From: Ferrimonas sp. YFM
GTDB lineage: Bacteria > Pseudomonadota > Gammaproteobacteria > Enterobacterales > Shewanellaceae
Direction of reading: 5' to 3'
Assembly: GCF_030296015.1 (NCBI RefSeq)
Contig: NZ_AP027368.1
Span: 372,001 to 436,000, forward strand
DNA: 64,000 nucleotides
In this document: one piece after another, positions 9,354 through 18,749 of the stretch
Position numbering within the stretch: position 1 is the stretch's first letter
How the letters are laid out: the number at the start of each line of letters is the position of its first letter
Translations under genes and position numbers: made by a program
Notes under the pieces: generated by a model
Databases searched by the model: none
Seen by the model: only the letters and a program-made list of their open reading frames with translations
What the model was told of the DNA's origin: nothing

Positions 9354-11294
9354 ATGTTCCAGGACAATCCGCTGCTGCAGCAGCTTAAAGCACAGATTCG
9401 CGAAACCCTGCCCACGGTAGAGGGCCAGATCAAGGCCACCGAGCGGGGCTTTGGCTTCCTCGAGACCGACAAGGGCGGCAGCCACTTCATTCCGCCCAGT
9501 TACATGAGAAAGGTGGTCCACGGTGATCGGGTCACCGCGGTGCTGCGCACCGAGAAGGAGAAGGAGGTGGCCGAGCCCGACTCCCTGCTGGAGCCCGGCC
9601 TGGGGCGTTTCATCGCCCGGGTGAAGTTCATCAAGGAGCGCCTCAACGTCATTCCGGATCACCCGCTGATGAAGGAGCCCCTGCGCGCCAAGTGCAAAGG
9701 GGTCAAAGGCTCTGAGCTCAGCAATGGCGACTACGTGGTGGCCCATCTGGTGAAGCACCCCCTGCGTGAAGGGGAGCAGCACTTCCAGGTCGAGGTGACC
9801 CAGTTGGTGGCCACTCACGACGATCCCCATATCCCCTGGTGGGTGATCCTGGCCAAGCACGACCTGGCCAAGGTGGAGCCGGCGGATCCTCAGGGCTGGC
9901 AGGCGCCGGCCGAGGTGGAGCGGCGGGACCTCACCGACCTGCCCTTCGTCACCATAGACGCCGAGTCCACCAAGGATATGGACGACGCCCTCTATGTGGA
10001 GCAGACCGACGCCGGCTGGAAGCTGTGGGTGGCCATCGCCGATCCCACCGCCTACGTCAGTGCCGGTGACGAGGTGGACCAGGAGGCGCGCAAGCGGGCC
10101 TTTACCCAGTACCTGCCCGGTTTCAACGTGCCCATGCTGCCCCGTCAGCTGGCGGACGAGCTCTGCTCTCTCCATCAGGGGGAAGTTCGTCCGGCCCTGG
10201 TGGCGGGCATCGAGGTGAAGGCGGACGGGGAAGCCGGCGACACCGAGTTCTGCCTGGCCAACATCCGCTCCCACGCCAAGCTGGCCTACGACAAGGTCTC
10301 CGATTACCTGGAGCAGCAGGGGGAGTGGCGTCCAGAGGATGAGGCGATCGAGGCCCAGGTCAAGGGGCTGCATCAGCTGGCCCTGGCCCGCATCGGCTGG
10401 CGTGAACAGCACGCCCTGGTGTTCCCGGACCGCCCCGACTTCCGTTTCGAGGTGGACGATGCCGGTAACGTGCTGGCGATCCACGTGGATCACCGCCGCA
10501 TCGCCAACCGCATCGTCGAAGAGAGCATGATCCTGGCCAACACCTCCGCCGCCACCCTGTTGGCAGAGAAGGTGGGCCAGGGGGTATTCAACGTCCACGC
10601 CGGTCTGGACAGCGAGCGCCTGGAGGGGGCCCGCGAGATGCTGGCGGAGAACGGGGTGGAGTTCACCAGCGACCAGCTGCAGACCCTGGAGGGCTACTGC
10701 CAGTTGCGCCGTGCCCTGGACGCCCAGCCCGACGGCTACCTGGATGCCCGTCTGCGCCGGATGCAGGCGTTTTCCGAGATGGCGGCGACGCCGGGTCCCC
10801 ATTTCGGCATGGGGCTCATGGGGTACGCAACCTGGACCTCCCCCATCCGCAAGTACGGCGACATGGTGAACCACCGCCTGCTGAAGGGGATCATCGCCGG
10901 CGAGTCGGCCCAGGGGCCGGACGCCGAACTGATCGATCACCTGGCGGCGATGCGCAAGCTGCACCGCATGTGTGAGCGTGACGTGGGCGACTGGCTCTAT
11001 GCCCGATTTATGGCCCCTCTGGCAGGCACCCCCCAGCGCTTTACCGGGGAGATCATCGACATCAACCGGGGCGGGGTGCGCATGCGCCTGAAGGAGAACG
11101 GTGCCGTGGTGTTCATGCCGGCGCCCTTTATTACCGATGACAAGGCGCGCCTCAAGCTGAGTGCCGAGCAGGGCCGGGCCCTGTTCGATGACCAGCCGGT
11201 GTTCCACCTGGCCCAGGAGCTGGAGGTGACCATCAATGAGGTGCGCGTCGCCAGCCGCAGCATCGTGGTGCAGCCGGTGATCAAGCTGGACTGA
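9354..11294 (+). CDS. rnb: Exoribonuclease II
   Basis: RNase II is a processive 3'-to-5' hydrolytic exoribonuclease that degrades unstructured mRNA. The 646-residue length matches E. coli (644). Two N-terminal cold-shock domains (about 1-170) precede the RNB catalytic domain, where DAESTKDMDDAL supplies the metal-binding aspartates. A C-terminal S1 domain starts near FTGEIIDINRGG. The start MFQDNPLLQQLKAQI is the family form, and GGAGAG precedes it. It appears monocistronic, ending at a strong bidirectional terminator. Confidence 0.96.
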   Translation: MFQDNPLLQQLKAQIRETLPTVEGQIKATERGFGFLETDKGGSHFIPPSYMRKVVHGDRVTAVLRTEKEKEVAEPDSLLEPGLGRFIARVKFIKERLNVIPDHPLMKEPLRAKCKGVKGSELSNGDYVVAHLVKHPLREGEQHFQVEVTQLVATHDDPHIPWWVILAKHDLAKVEPADPQGWQAPAEVERRDLTDLPFVTIDAESTKDMDDALYVEQTDAGWKLWVAIADPTAYVSAGDEVDQEARKRAFTQYLPGFNVPMLPRQLADELCSLHQGEVRPALVAGIEVKADGEAGDTEFCLANIRSHAKLAYDKVSDYLEQQGEWRPEDEAIEAQVKGLHQLALARIGWREQHALVFPDRPDFRFEVDDAGNVLAIHVDHRRIANRIVEESMILANTSAATLLAEKVGQGVFNVHAGLDSERLEGAREMLAENGVEFTSDQLQTLEGYCQLRRALDAQPDGYLDARLRRMQAFSEMAATPGPHFGMGLMGYATWTSPIRKYGDMVNHRLLKGIIAGESAQGPDAELIDHLAAMRKLHRMCERDVGDWLYARFMAPLAGTPQRFTGEIIDINRGGVRMRLKENGAVVFMPAPFITDDKARLKLSAEQGRALFDDQPVFHLAQELEVTINEVRVASRSIVVQPVIKLD

Positions 11295-11307
11295 GTGCCG
11301 CGTTGAA

Positions 11308-11340
11308 TGAAAAAGGTCGCCCTGGGGCGACCTTTTTTTG
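11308..11340. terminator. Bidirectional terminator (rnb / metalloprotease)
   Basis: AAAAAGGTCGCC, a short loop and GGCGACCTTTTTTT form a strong hairpin with A and T runs on opposite sides. It can therefore end both convergent genes. Confidence 0.9.
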
Positions 11341-11342
11341 TG

Positions 11343-13676
11343 CTAGATGGGCGAGCCCGGCGGCATCGGCAGGGGTCGCTCGATCACCCGCACGCTGGCA
11401 TCGGTCAGGCCCGCCTTCAGCGCCTGGGCCAATTGGCGGTAGTGGCCGGCGGTCATGGCGTCGGAGCGGCGGGCGCGGCGCTGCAGTTTGTCCTGCAGGT
11501 CCAGCAGCTGCCGACCCAGCAGGGCGCGCAGCTCAGGATCGCTGTGATCACTGTGGATCACGGCCAGCAGGGCATCCACCGCCACCGCATTGACCCGCAT
11601 CCTCAGGCCGGCCAACTGGCCCTCCTCCAGATCCTCCAGCAGCAACCTTTCCTGGAGCTGCTCCACCACCCCTTCCACACTGGGCAGCTCATCGTCCTCC
11701 CTGTGCTGCTGCATCATGCGGTTGAGCCGCTGCGGGGTCAGCATCAGGCTCAGGGTGTGGCGGGCAGCCACCTCGGCCATCCCCAGAGGGTCGGTGATGA
11801 CGCCCTGGCGAGAGCCAAAATACTCCCGGTCGGGCTGGTAACCCAAGGCCGGTGGCAGCAGCTGCTCCTGCAAGGAGGGCGGCAGGGCCAGAAACTCCGG
11901 GGTCAGGGTGGCCCACAGGGCCTCCAGTGCCTGACGCTGCTGGTCGCCACTGACCCAGCGGCGCTCGGCGGCTTCATTGATGGCGTAGTGGTACTCCACC
12001 CCGCCCAGCAGGGTGGCCGCCGCCTCCACCTGGTAGCGATGCAGCAGGTAGAGGGGCACCAGGGCGCGGCCCAGCTCGCTGTTGGGTTCCCCCTCCAGCA
12101 GCATCTGCGGGCCCAGGCCGGTCAGGGCCAGGGAACGGATCTGCAGCAGTTGATTCAGCTCGGTGACAGGCTCATCGCCGTTGTCCCACAGGTGGGCGTT
12201 AGGGTGGGCGCTGTGAGCCCCTCGGGCATCCGGGTCGCCGATGAGCTTAAGGCCCTGCTCCCTGGCCTGGGCGGCCAGGGCGCTCTGGCGCTGAGGCTCA
12301 CCATAGCCAAACAGGATGGCGTGCCTGTCCCACGCCCCCAGGCCGGTGTCGTAGGCCTGGTCGATGGCGATGACCTCATCCTTCAACGCCAGCCTGGGGT
12401 GAGGGTAATCCATCACCGAGCCCCCCTGGACCGCCGAGGCGGCGAAGTTATGGGCCAGGCCCAGGGTATGGCCCACCTCGTGAGCGGCCAGTTGCTTGAG
12501 GCGCCCCAGGGCAAACAGCCTGGACTGGGCATTGGCCTGGGCGCGGTCGCTCCAGCCTGAGGTCAGCCCCCGGGCGATCAGCTGGTCCTGACGCACGCGC
12601 AGCGAGCCCAGGGTGACGTGGCCCTTAAGGATCTCGCCACTGCGGGGATCGATCACCGCATCACCGAAGGACCAGCCGCGAGTAGCCCGGTGGACCCATT
12701 GGATCAGGTTGTAGCGGCTGTCCTGGGGATCGGCACCTTCGGGCAGCAGTTCCACCCTGAAGGCGTCCAGATAGCCCGCCTCCTCGAACGCCTGGGCCCA
12801 CCAGCTGGCCCCCTCCAGCAGGGCGCTGCGCATCGGCTCGGGCACGGCATTATCCAGGTAGTAGACAATGGGCTTGACCACGGCGGAAGGGGCCGCGCCC
12901 GGGGTGATCTTCTCCAGCCTGAATCTGGGCAGCCAGCGCTGGGTCAGCGGACGATCCAGTGGCTGGCCATAGTCGTGAAATCGGTAGTCGAAGAAACCGG
13001 ACTGAGGATGGTAGGGCACCGGCTCCATGGGCACCTCGGGCAATGCCATAAAGGAGAAGCGCACCCTCAGGCCGAGCCGGTAGGGATCCGCGGCCACCTG
13101 CCACAGCTGATCCCCGGGGCGCTCGCCGCGAAGGCTCAGCTCCATGTCGATGTCGCTGTTGTTGGGGAAGCCCTTGAGGCCGTTGTTGGGGATGAAGCTC
13201 AAGCCCGGCTCGACCGTGTACTGCCCCTGGCCGGTGCGCCTCAGCCGGGCGGCGATGCCGTGCAGATCGTCTTGCAGCAGTGGGGTCAGATCCGCCCTGC
13301 CACCCTCGAGGCGTCCCCGCCACAGGATGGCGCCGGCAAAGGCCTCGGCGGCGGCGCGCCCCTCTTCCGGGTTGGCCGAGGCGGCCCGGTAGTCCGGGTT
13401 GAGTTGGCGCAGTACCAGGGCGTTGCCGTGACGTTCAAACTGCACCAGGCGCCGTTGCCCCAGTTGACCCCGGTCCAGGCCCACGTCGTTGGATCCCAGG
13501 CCGGCGGGCAGGCTGGTGAGCAGCAGCATGGGGGTGTCCAGGACAGGCTCAGCCAGCAGCAGCCGGCCGTCGCGCTCCAGGGTCAGTGGCAACAGTGAAG
13601 CGGGGTCGGCACGCAGGGGCAGGGCCAGCACCAGGGCAAACACCCAGAGGGCCAGGCGCAGAGAGGCTTTGAACAT
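11343..13676 (-). CDS. Secreted zinc-dependent metalloprotease (DUF5117/DUF4953 type)
   Basis: This 777-residue protein has a Sec signal peptide of about 23 residues (VFALVLALPLRA end). The metzincin zinc motif is HEVGHTLGLAH, with His399, Glu400, His403 and His409, followed downstream by SVMDYPHP, which looks like a Met-turn. The architecture fits the large bacterial family annotated as zinc-dependent metalloproteases with DUF5117 and DUF4953 regions. The substrate is unknown. It is a single gene convergent with rnb. Its 3' end lies on the shared terminator and its upstream neighbour on the same strand is a DUF454 gene 73 bp away. Confidence 0.85.
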   Translation of the reverse strand: MFKASLRLALWVFALVLALPLRADPASLLPLTLERDGRLLLAEPVLDTPMLLLTSLPAGLGSNDVGLDRGQLGQRRLVQFERHGNALVLRQLNPDYRAASANPEEGRAAAEAFAGAILWRGRLEGGRADLTPLLQDDLHGIAARLRRTGQGQYTVEPGLSFIPNNGLKGFPNNSDIDMELSLRGERPGDQLWQVAADPYRLGLRVRFSFMALPEVPMEPVPYHPQSGFFDYRFHDYGQPLDRPLTQRWLPRFRLEKITPGAAPSAVVKPIVYYLDNAVPEPMRSALLEGASWWAQAFEEAGYLDAFRVELLPEGADPQDSRYNLIQWVHRATRGWSFGDAVIDPRSGEILKGHVTLGSLRVRQDQLIARGLTSGWSDRAQANAQSRLFALGRLKQLAAHEVGHTLGLAHNFAASAVQGGSVMDYPHPRLALKDEVIAIDQAYDTGLGAWDRHAILFGYGEPQRQSALAAQAREQGLKLIGDPDARGAHSAHPNAHLWDNGDEPVTELNQLLQIRSLALTGLGPQMLLEGEPNSELGRALVPLYLLHRYQVEAAATLLGGVEYHYAINEAAERRWVSGDQQRQALEALWATLTPEFLALPPSLQEQLLPPALGYQPDREYFGSRQGVITDPLGMAEVAARHTLSLMLTPQRLNRMMQQHREDDELPSVEGVVEQLQERLLLEDLEEGQLAGLRMRVNAVAVDALLAVIHSDHSDPELRALLGRQLLDLQDKLQRRARRSDAMTAGHYRQLAQALKAGLTDASVRVIERPLPMPPGSPI

Positions 13677-13749
13677 GGGGCATCCTTGTCGCGGTGAACA
13701 TGGGGCTAAGCCCCGGATTTTCCCAGTCTATGTGGCTTTTCTACCTGGC

Positions 13750-14211
13750 TCAACCCAGGGCGGCACTGCCGGCGGGCGCCAGGCGGCGCCACAGGTGCAG
13801 GCTGACCCCGAGGCCGATGCCGGCCAGGGCCAGTTTGACCAGCACCAGAGGGGCCAGGAGGATCGCCAGGGTCATGCCCAGCCACAGGCTGCCCAGGGTC
13901 AGGGCCAGCTGTCTCGGAGTCACAGGCCGACGGTTCAGGTAGGCATCCAGGGGCGGACCGAACCAGGGGTGATTCATCAGCCAGCGTTGGCAGGCGGGAT
14001 GGGCCCGGCTGAAGCAGACGCTGGCCAGCAACAGGAAGGGCACCGTGGGCAGCAGGGGCAGGGCGATCCCCAGCAGCGCCAACAGCAGGCTGAACCCCCC
14101 GGGGATCAGCCAGGGCCAGTTGATCTCATGCACCAGCGCAACCGACTGTAACTGCGAGGCGGTTGCAGCAGTTTTCACTGAAGTAACTGGGGTTTTACCT
14201 CTGTTCATCAT
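13750..14211 (-). CDS. DUF454 (YbaN-like) inner-membrane protein, copy 1
   Basis: The 153-residue product contains the DUF454 signature: a hydrophobic pair of helices around LPLLPTVPFLLLASVCFSRAHP, then WLMNHPWFGPPLD, and two more helices at the C-terminus. The family is widespread and has no settled function. Either of two adjacent ATG codons could be used (14211 or 14208). A second, clearly related gene lies at 14538-14957. The divergent DUF3149 gene shares its upstream region, which contains an FNR-like site. Confidence 0.85.
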   Translation of the reverse strand: MMNRGKTPVTSVKTAATASQLQSVALVHEINWPWLIPGGFSLLLALLGIALPLLPTVPFLLLASVCFSRAHPACQRWLMNHPWFGPPLDAYLNRRPVTPRQLALTLGSLWLGMTLAILLAPLVLVKLALAGIGLGVSLHLWRRLAPAGSAALG

Positions 14212-14225
14212 TTGCGCAACACTCC

Positions 14226-14239
14226 TTGATCCGGATCAT
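14226..14239. promoter_or_regulatory. FNR-like site between DUF454 copy 1 and the DUF3149 gene
   Basis: TTGATCCGGATCAT matches the FNR consensus TTGATNNNNATCAA at nine of ten fixed positions. It sits 15 bp upstream of the minus-strand DUF454 start and 67 bp upstream of the plus-strand DUF3149 start, so oxygen could control either gene. Confidence 0.55.
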
Positions 14240-14305
14240 GGGGGTCATTTTTTCGCTGAGTTAGGGTGGATTTCGAACAATTTTGCATCAACAAGGAGTT
14301 CCCCC

Positions 14306-14449
14306 ATGTCACATTGGCTGTCTCTGATCATGGAAAGCCCCATCGGATGGATGTCCCTTCTGGTGATTCTGGCCACCTGCGGCATCGTGGGTTACATCGG
14401 CTGGATGTTCTGGAAAAAGTCCGAGCTGCCGCCCACCCAACATCAGTAA
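14306..14449 (+). CDS. DUF3149 small single-span membrane protein
   Basis: This 47-residue protein has the DUF3149 pattern: a short amphipathic start, SPIGWMSLLVILATCGIVG leading into a single transmembrane helix, and a short KKSELPP tail. The start at 14306 has AAGGAG eight bases upstream. Longer in-frame starts lack a ribosome site and would run through the divergent promoter region. The function is unknown. Its stop codon overlaps the Fur-like palindrome at 14448-14466. Confidence 0.75.
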   Translation: MSHWLSLIMESPIGWMSLLVILATCGIVGYIGWMFWKKSELPPTQHQ

Positions 14450-14466
14450 CGAGAATTATTCTCATT
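14448..14466. promoter_or_regulatory. Candidate Fur box in a convergent gap
   Basis: AACGAGAATTATTCTCATT is a near-perfect palindrome (eight of nine half-site pairs) very close to the Fur consensus. It lies where the DUF3149 gene (plus) and DUF454 copy 2 (minus) converge, so no ordinary gene start follows it. TTTAAT at 14465-14470 could be a minus-10 for a plus-strand transcript antisense to DUF454 copy 2. Confidence 0.55.
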
Positions 14467-14537
14467 TAATTGGGTGAGATCAAGGGGAGGCTCTCCGGGA
14501 ATCCGGAGCGCGTGATCCGAGTCACTGTTCTGAGGGG

Positions 14538-14957
14538 TCAGTCGGTGAGTCTCGGCAATCGGGCCAGATGGATGGAGACCCCCAGACCTATGGTGGCCAG
14601 CAGGATCTGTACCGCGGGCACCGGCGCCAGGTAGATGGCGATGCCCATGCCTACCCAGATGCTCACCAGGCTGCCCAAGAGCTGGCGCAGGGTCAGCCCG
14701 CGCCGCTCAAGGTAGTTGCGTATCACCGGCCCCAGCAGCCTGTGGTTGAACAGCCAGGCCTGCATTCGCGCGGATGAGCGGCTGAAACAGGCGGCCGCCA
14801 GCAGCAGGAAGGGCACTGTGGGCAGCAGCGGCAGGAACATCCCCACCAACCCCAGGCCGGCGCACAGGGTGCCCAGGCCAATCAGCAGGTAGCGGGTCAG
14901 GGGCGCGCGTCGGTAGGTTTTCACCTTGGCCGACGCGGTGTCGGGCTGCTGCTTCAT
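14538..14957 (-). CDS. DUF454 (YbaN-like) inner-membrane protein, copy 2
   Basis: The 139-residue product is a paralogue of the 13750-14211 gene. It shares MFLPLLPTVPFLLLAAACFS, then the WLFNHRLLGPVI segment, and closely similar C-terminal helices ending IGLGVSIHLARLP. The ATG at 14957 overlaps the stop of the upstream hybrid sensor kinase by 4 bp, so the two are coupled in one transcript. A signalling protein directly coupled to a DUF454 protein is suggestive, but the functional link is inference. Confidence 0.85.
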   Translation of the reverse strand: MKQQPDTASAKVKTYRRAPLTRYLLIGLGTLCAGLGLVGMFLPLLPTVPFLLLAAACFSRSSARMQAWLFNHRLLGPVIRNYLERRGLTLRQLLGSLVSIWVGMGIAIYLAPVPAVQILLATIGLGVSIHLARLPRLTD

Positions 14958-17900
14958 CCCCGCACCTCTTCACCCAGCCAGCGCTTCACTGTGGCGAACA
15001 GCTCCGGCAGGATGATCGGCTTGGTGATGTGGTCGTTCATGCCCGCCGCCAGACTCTTCTCCCGGTCGCCGGTCATGGCGTGGGCGGTCATGGCGATCAC
15101 CGGCAGGGTCTGGGCGTCGGCGAACTGACGTATGGTCTTGGTGGCGGTGAGGCCGTCCATCACCGGCATCTGGATGTCCATCAGCACCAGGTCGAAGGGT
15201 TCCGCCTTGGCCAGGTCCACGGCGATCTGGCCGTTTTCCGCCACGGTCACCCGGTAGCCGGCGCTCTTGAGCAGTTCGGTGGCCACCTGCTGGTTGATCA
15301 GGTTGTCCTCCACCAGCAGGATGTGGGCCTGGGTCTCCGGCGTGTCCTCCTTCTCCTCTTCGACCTTGGGTCGGCTGGTGTCATCCGGACCCAGGGTCAG
15401 GGCCAGCTGGTCATAGAGGTAGGAGGCGTCAAACGGCTTTTGCAGCACCGCGTCGATGCGGCCATCCTCCACCAGGGCGGTAAGGGAACTGCCGGTGTAG
15501 GCGGTCATGATCAGTATGATGGGACGCTTCTCCAGGGTGCCGTCCGCCACCATCTCGTCGATCCGCTTCACCACCTCGATGCCATCCATGTCCGGCATCA
15601 TCCAGTCCAGCAGCAGCAGGTCCGGTGCCTGTTTGGTCAGGCTGGTGACCGCCTGCTGACCGTTCTGGGCCAGCTCCACATTGAACTGGAAGCCGCGCAG
15701 GTAGGTGGAGTAGATCTGCAGGGCGGTGGGGTTGTCGTCCACCACCAGGGCGGTGAACTGACCGCCATGGGGGGCCCGCAGCCGGGTGTCCTGGGGAGGC
15801 TGTTCCACCCGTTTGGCGTCGATGGTAAAGCTGAAGGTGGAGCCCTGGCCTGGGGTGCTGCGTACCGACAGGTCGCCGCCCATCAGGTTCACCAGGTGCT
15901 TGCTGATGGAGAGGCCCAGGCCGGTGCCACCGAAACGGCGGGTGGTGGAGCCGTCCGCCTGGTTGAAGGCGTCAAACAGGTGCTTCTGCTTCTCCTCCTC
16001 GATGCCGATGCCGGTATCCCGCACCCAGAACTTAAGACGGATGCGGCCATTGTGCTCCTTGAGATCCTCACAGCCCAGTTCCACCTCGCCGTTCTCGGTG
16101 AACTTCACCGCGTTGGAGAGCAGGTTGATCAGCACCTGCCCCAGTCGCAGGGGATCGCCAATCAGGTGCAGGTTGGCACTGACCGAGGAGAACAGCTGCA
16201 GGTCCACCCCCTTCTCCTGGGCCTTGATGGCGTTGAGGCTGACCGCGTGCTCCAGCACCTGGTCCAGGCTGAAGCGGGTCTGCTCCAGCTCCAGCTTGCC
16301 CGCCTCGATCTTGGAGAAGTCGAGGATGTCGTTGATGATCCTCAGCAATGACTCGGCGCTGTACTTGGCCTTCTCCAGGTAATCCTTCTGCTTGGGATTG
16401 AGCTCGGTGCGCAGGGCCAGGTGCATCATGCCGATGATGGCGTTCATCGGCGTGCGGATCTCGTGACTCATGTTGGCCAAAAATTCACTCTTGGTGACGT
16501 TGGCCAGCTCCGCATCCTGCTTGGCTTCCAGCAGGATAACCTCGTGCTCTTTCTGCTGGGTGATGTCCTTGTGGGTGCCCAGCAGACGCTTGGGTTCGCC
16601 CTCTTCATCCCGCTCCACCAGGCTGCCCCGGGAGAGAATCCAGCGGTAGTGGTCATCCTTGCCCTTCATCCGGAACTCGATGTTGAACGGGGTGCTGGAG
16701 TCATCCAGGTAGGCGTCGATGTAGCTCTCCACCCGCTGGCGGTCGTCCGGGTGCATCAGCCGGTAGTAGGTTTCGATCAGCAGCGGGAATTCGCCGGGCT
16801 GATAGCCCAGCATGGTGTAGTAGGCCGGGTTGCAGATCAGCTGGTTGGCGTCCAGATACCAGTCCCACACTCCATCTTCCACCGAGTCCATGGCCAGGTG
16901 GTAACGCTCCTCGGACTGCTTCAGCTTCTCCTGCTGCTCCGACTCACGGGTGACGTCGCGCCAGACGATGATCAGCCCCAGCAGTTCGCCGCGGCCGTTG
17001 TAGAAGGGCAGTTTGAGGATGTCCATCAGCAGGGTGCGGCCGTTGTGCTCGCTCTGTTCGCGATAGCGCAGGGGCACCCGGTCCCGCAGGATGCGGGCGT
17101 TCTCTTCGGCGATGCGCTTGCCTTCGTCGCCGCCGAGGATGTCGTTGACCGTCAGCCCCAGCAGCTCGCTCTCCTTGTGACCCATCAGGGTCTCGGCGGA
17201 GCGGTTGCAGCCGAGGATCCGCCCCTCCACGTCCTTGAACATGATCGCTTCGGGCATGGCGTCGATCAGCGAGCGCATCAGGGAGAAGTCCCGCTCACGG
17301 CGTTCGTTGGCTTCCCGCAATCGGGCGGTGCGCTTGGCCACCAGCTTGTCCAGGCGCCGGTTCTGGGCCGCCAGGTGTTGGGTGTACTGCTGGTTCTCTT
17401 CGAAGGTGCGGGAGATCAGCTCAAACCAGGGCTCCCAGCCCTGGACCACCCGCTCCGGCGGCGGCGTGGGCTGATGGGCGCAATCCTCCAGGTGGTTCAG
17501 CAGCTTGGACGCCGGGCTGACGAAGGCGCGCCGGGTCAGCCAGTGGACCACGGTCACCAGCAGGGAGAGGGCGATGATCACCATCAGGAAGGTGGACTCC
17601 AGCTTCTCCCAGGCGTCCGCCACCACCTCCTGCTCAGGCTGCAGGTAGAGCAGGGACCAGGGGGCGTTGCTCAGCTTCACCGCCCGCACATAGTAGCCGT
17701 TGATCAGCCTGGCCTTGCTGTCGTCCAGCAGCTGATCCAGGGGCACATTGTGCAACTGGGCGGGGATCCGCTGACTGAGGTGATAGGTGCGGGGCAGCTC
17801 GTCCAGGTGCATGTCCGGGTAGGAGAGCACGTTGTTGGCCCGGTCCAGCAGCAGCACGGTGCCGGGCAGGTCGAAGTAGCGCTCGATCTGCTCGGTCAGG

Positions 17901-18625
17901 GTGGACAGCTTCAGCTCCATGTAGATGGCGGACAGGAAGGTGTCCCCGACGTACACAGGAATCCCCACCGTGGTGGCCAGCTTGTCGTCCGTGGTGCGGT
18001 GAGCGTCGGACCAGAACACCTTGCGTTCCGGATTGAGCTCCGGCCCCGCCATGTCGAACAAGGGGTTCTCCAGCATCTGGGGCTCAAACTGATGGTCAGG
18101 CCCCGGCCAGGGGTAGATGGACATCATGTGCTGCTTGGACAGGTAGTAGATGTTGGCACTCTTGGGGGCCATCTGCTTGGTCACCGGCATGCTCAGGGAC
18201 ATCTGATACAGGGTGTCCAGCTCCCGGTAGAACAGGGGGGAGCGACCATCCAGTGGCCCCTCACCGGAGATGTGGCCCTTCTCGGCAAAGGTGTGCCGGG
18301 CGTTGCGGTAGTCGGGTCGCAGGGAGAAGCGCTCTCCCTCGAGGATAAACTGGTTGTGGGAGGAGATCTGGTTCAGCTGGGTAGCGTCGGAGTTGCGCAT
18401 GTGGATGGCGGTGAACTCCTGCAGCGCCTGCACCGCCCGGATGCTGGCGTCCAGCAGCAGCTCCACCTGGTGGGAGTGCTGGGTCACCTGTTCCACCTTC
18501 TCATCCAGCAGCTGCTCCTTCTGCTTGGTGAATACGCCGGCCGCCACCAACAGGGAGAGCACCACCACCCCCAGGTAGGTGTAGAACACGGCTTTGTTGT
18601 AGTTGTTGAGAATCGGCGTCTTCAC
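14954..18625 (-). CDS. Hybrid sensor histidine kinase with periplasmic sensor, two PAS and two receiver domains
   Basis: This is a 1223-residue inner-membrane signalling protein. A transmembrane helix at about 13-32, a large periplasmic Cache-like region to about 340 and a second helix at about 346-364 form the sensor. A coiled coil and two PAS domains (about 448-560 and 570-690) follow. The HisKA domain has phospho-accepting His721 in NMSHEIRTPMNAI. The ATPase domain has the N box NLLSNAVKF and G boxes DTGIGI and GGTGLGL. Two receiver domains have Asp1007 and Asp1150. No Hpt domain is present, so phosphotransfer must use a separate protein. The signal and output are unknown. It is coupled to DUF454 copy 2. 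Confidence 0.9.
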   Translation of the reverse strand: MKTPILNNYNKAVFYTYLGVVVLSLLVAAGVFTKQKEQLLDEKVEQVTQHSHQVELLLDASIRAVQALQEFTAIHMRNSDATQLNQISSHNQFILEGERFSLRPDYRNARHTFAEKGHISGEGPLDGRSPLFYRELDTLYQMSLSMPVTKQMAPKSANIYYLSKQHMMSIYPWPGPDHQFEPQMLENPLFDMAGPELNPERKVFWSDAHRTTDDKLATTVGIPVYVGDTFLSAIYMELKLSTLTEQIERYFDLPGTVLLLDRANNVLSYPDMHLDELPRTYHLSQRIPAQLHNVPLDQLLDDSKARLINGYYVRAVKLSNAPWSLLYLQPEQEVVADAWEKLESTFLMVIIALSLLVTVVHWLTRRAFVSPASKLLNHLEDCAHQPTPPPERVVQGWEPWFELISRTFEENQQYTQHLAAQNRRLDKLVAKRTARLREANERRERDFSLMRSLIDAMPEAIMFKDVEGRILGCNRSAETLMGHKESELLGLTVNDILGGDEGKRIAEENARILRDRVPLRYREQSEHNGRTLLMDILKLPFYNGRGELLGLIIVWRDVTRESEQQEKLKQSEERYHLAMDSVEDGVWDWYLDANQLICNPAYYTMLGYQPGEFPLLIETYYRLMHPDDRQRVESYIDAYLDDSSTPFNIEFRMKGKDDHYRWILSRGSLVERDEEGEPKRLLGTHKDITQQKEHEVILLEAKQDAELANVTKSEFLANMSHEIRTPMNAIIGMMHLALRTELNPKQKDYLEKAKYSAESLLRIINDILDFSKIEAGKLELEQTRFSLDQVLEHAVSLNAIKAQEKGVDLQLFSSVSANLHLIGDPLRLGQVLINLLSNAVKFTENGEVELGCEDLKEHNGRIRLKFWVRDTGIGIEEEKQKHLFDAFNQADGSTTRRFGGTGLGLSISKHLVNLMGGDLSVRSTPGQGSTFSFTIDAKRVEQPPQDTRLRAPHGGQFTALVVDDNPTALQIYSTYLRGFQFNVELAQNGQQAVTSLTKQAPDLLLLDWMMPDMDGIEVVKRIDEMVADGTLEKRPIILIMTAYTGSSLTALVEDGRIDAVLQKPFDASYLYDQLALTLGPDDTSRPKVEEEKEDTPETQAHILLVEDNLINQQVATELLKSAGYRVTVAENGQIAVDLAKAEPFDLVLMDIQMPVMDGLTATKTIRQFADAQTLPVIAMTAHAMTGDREKSLAAGMNDHITKPIILPELFATVKRWLGEEVRG

Positions 18626-18749
18626 TGTGCGCTTTTCCAGATGCGAACTTGCTGAGAAGGCACCAGTGTAACAGAGGTGAGGGTTATTGATCTTCTAGAA
18701 GGAAGCTGAGGCGCCTGCATCATACAGGCGCCATCCAGAGTGACTGCCG

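Noticed and set aside
16421-18655. A 744-codon open frame on the plus strand
   Set aside because: It is exactly antisense to the hybrid sensor kinase, is rich in Gln, Val, Gly and His from reversed GC-rich codons, and has no recognisable domain. Similar long antisense frames over lptD, rnb, rapA and frdA were rejected for the same reason.
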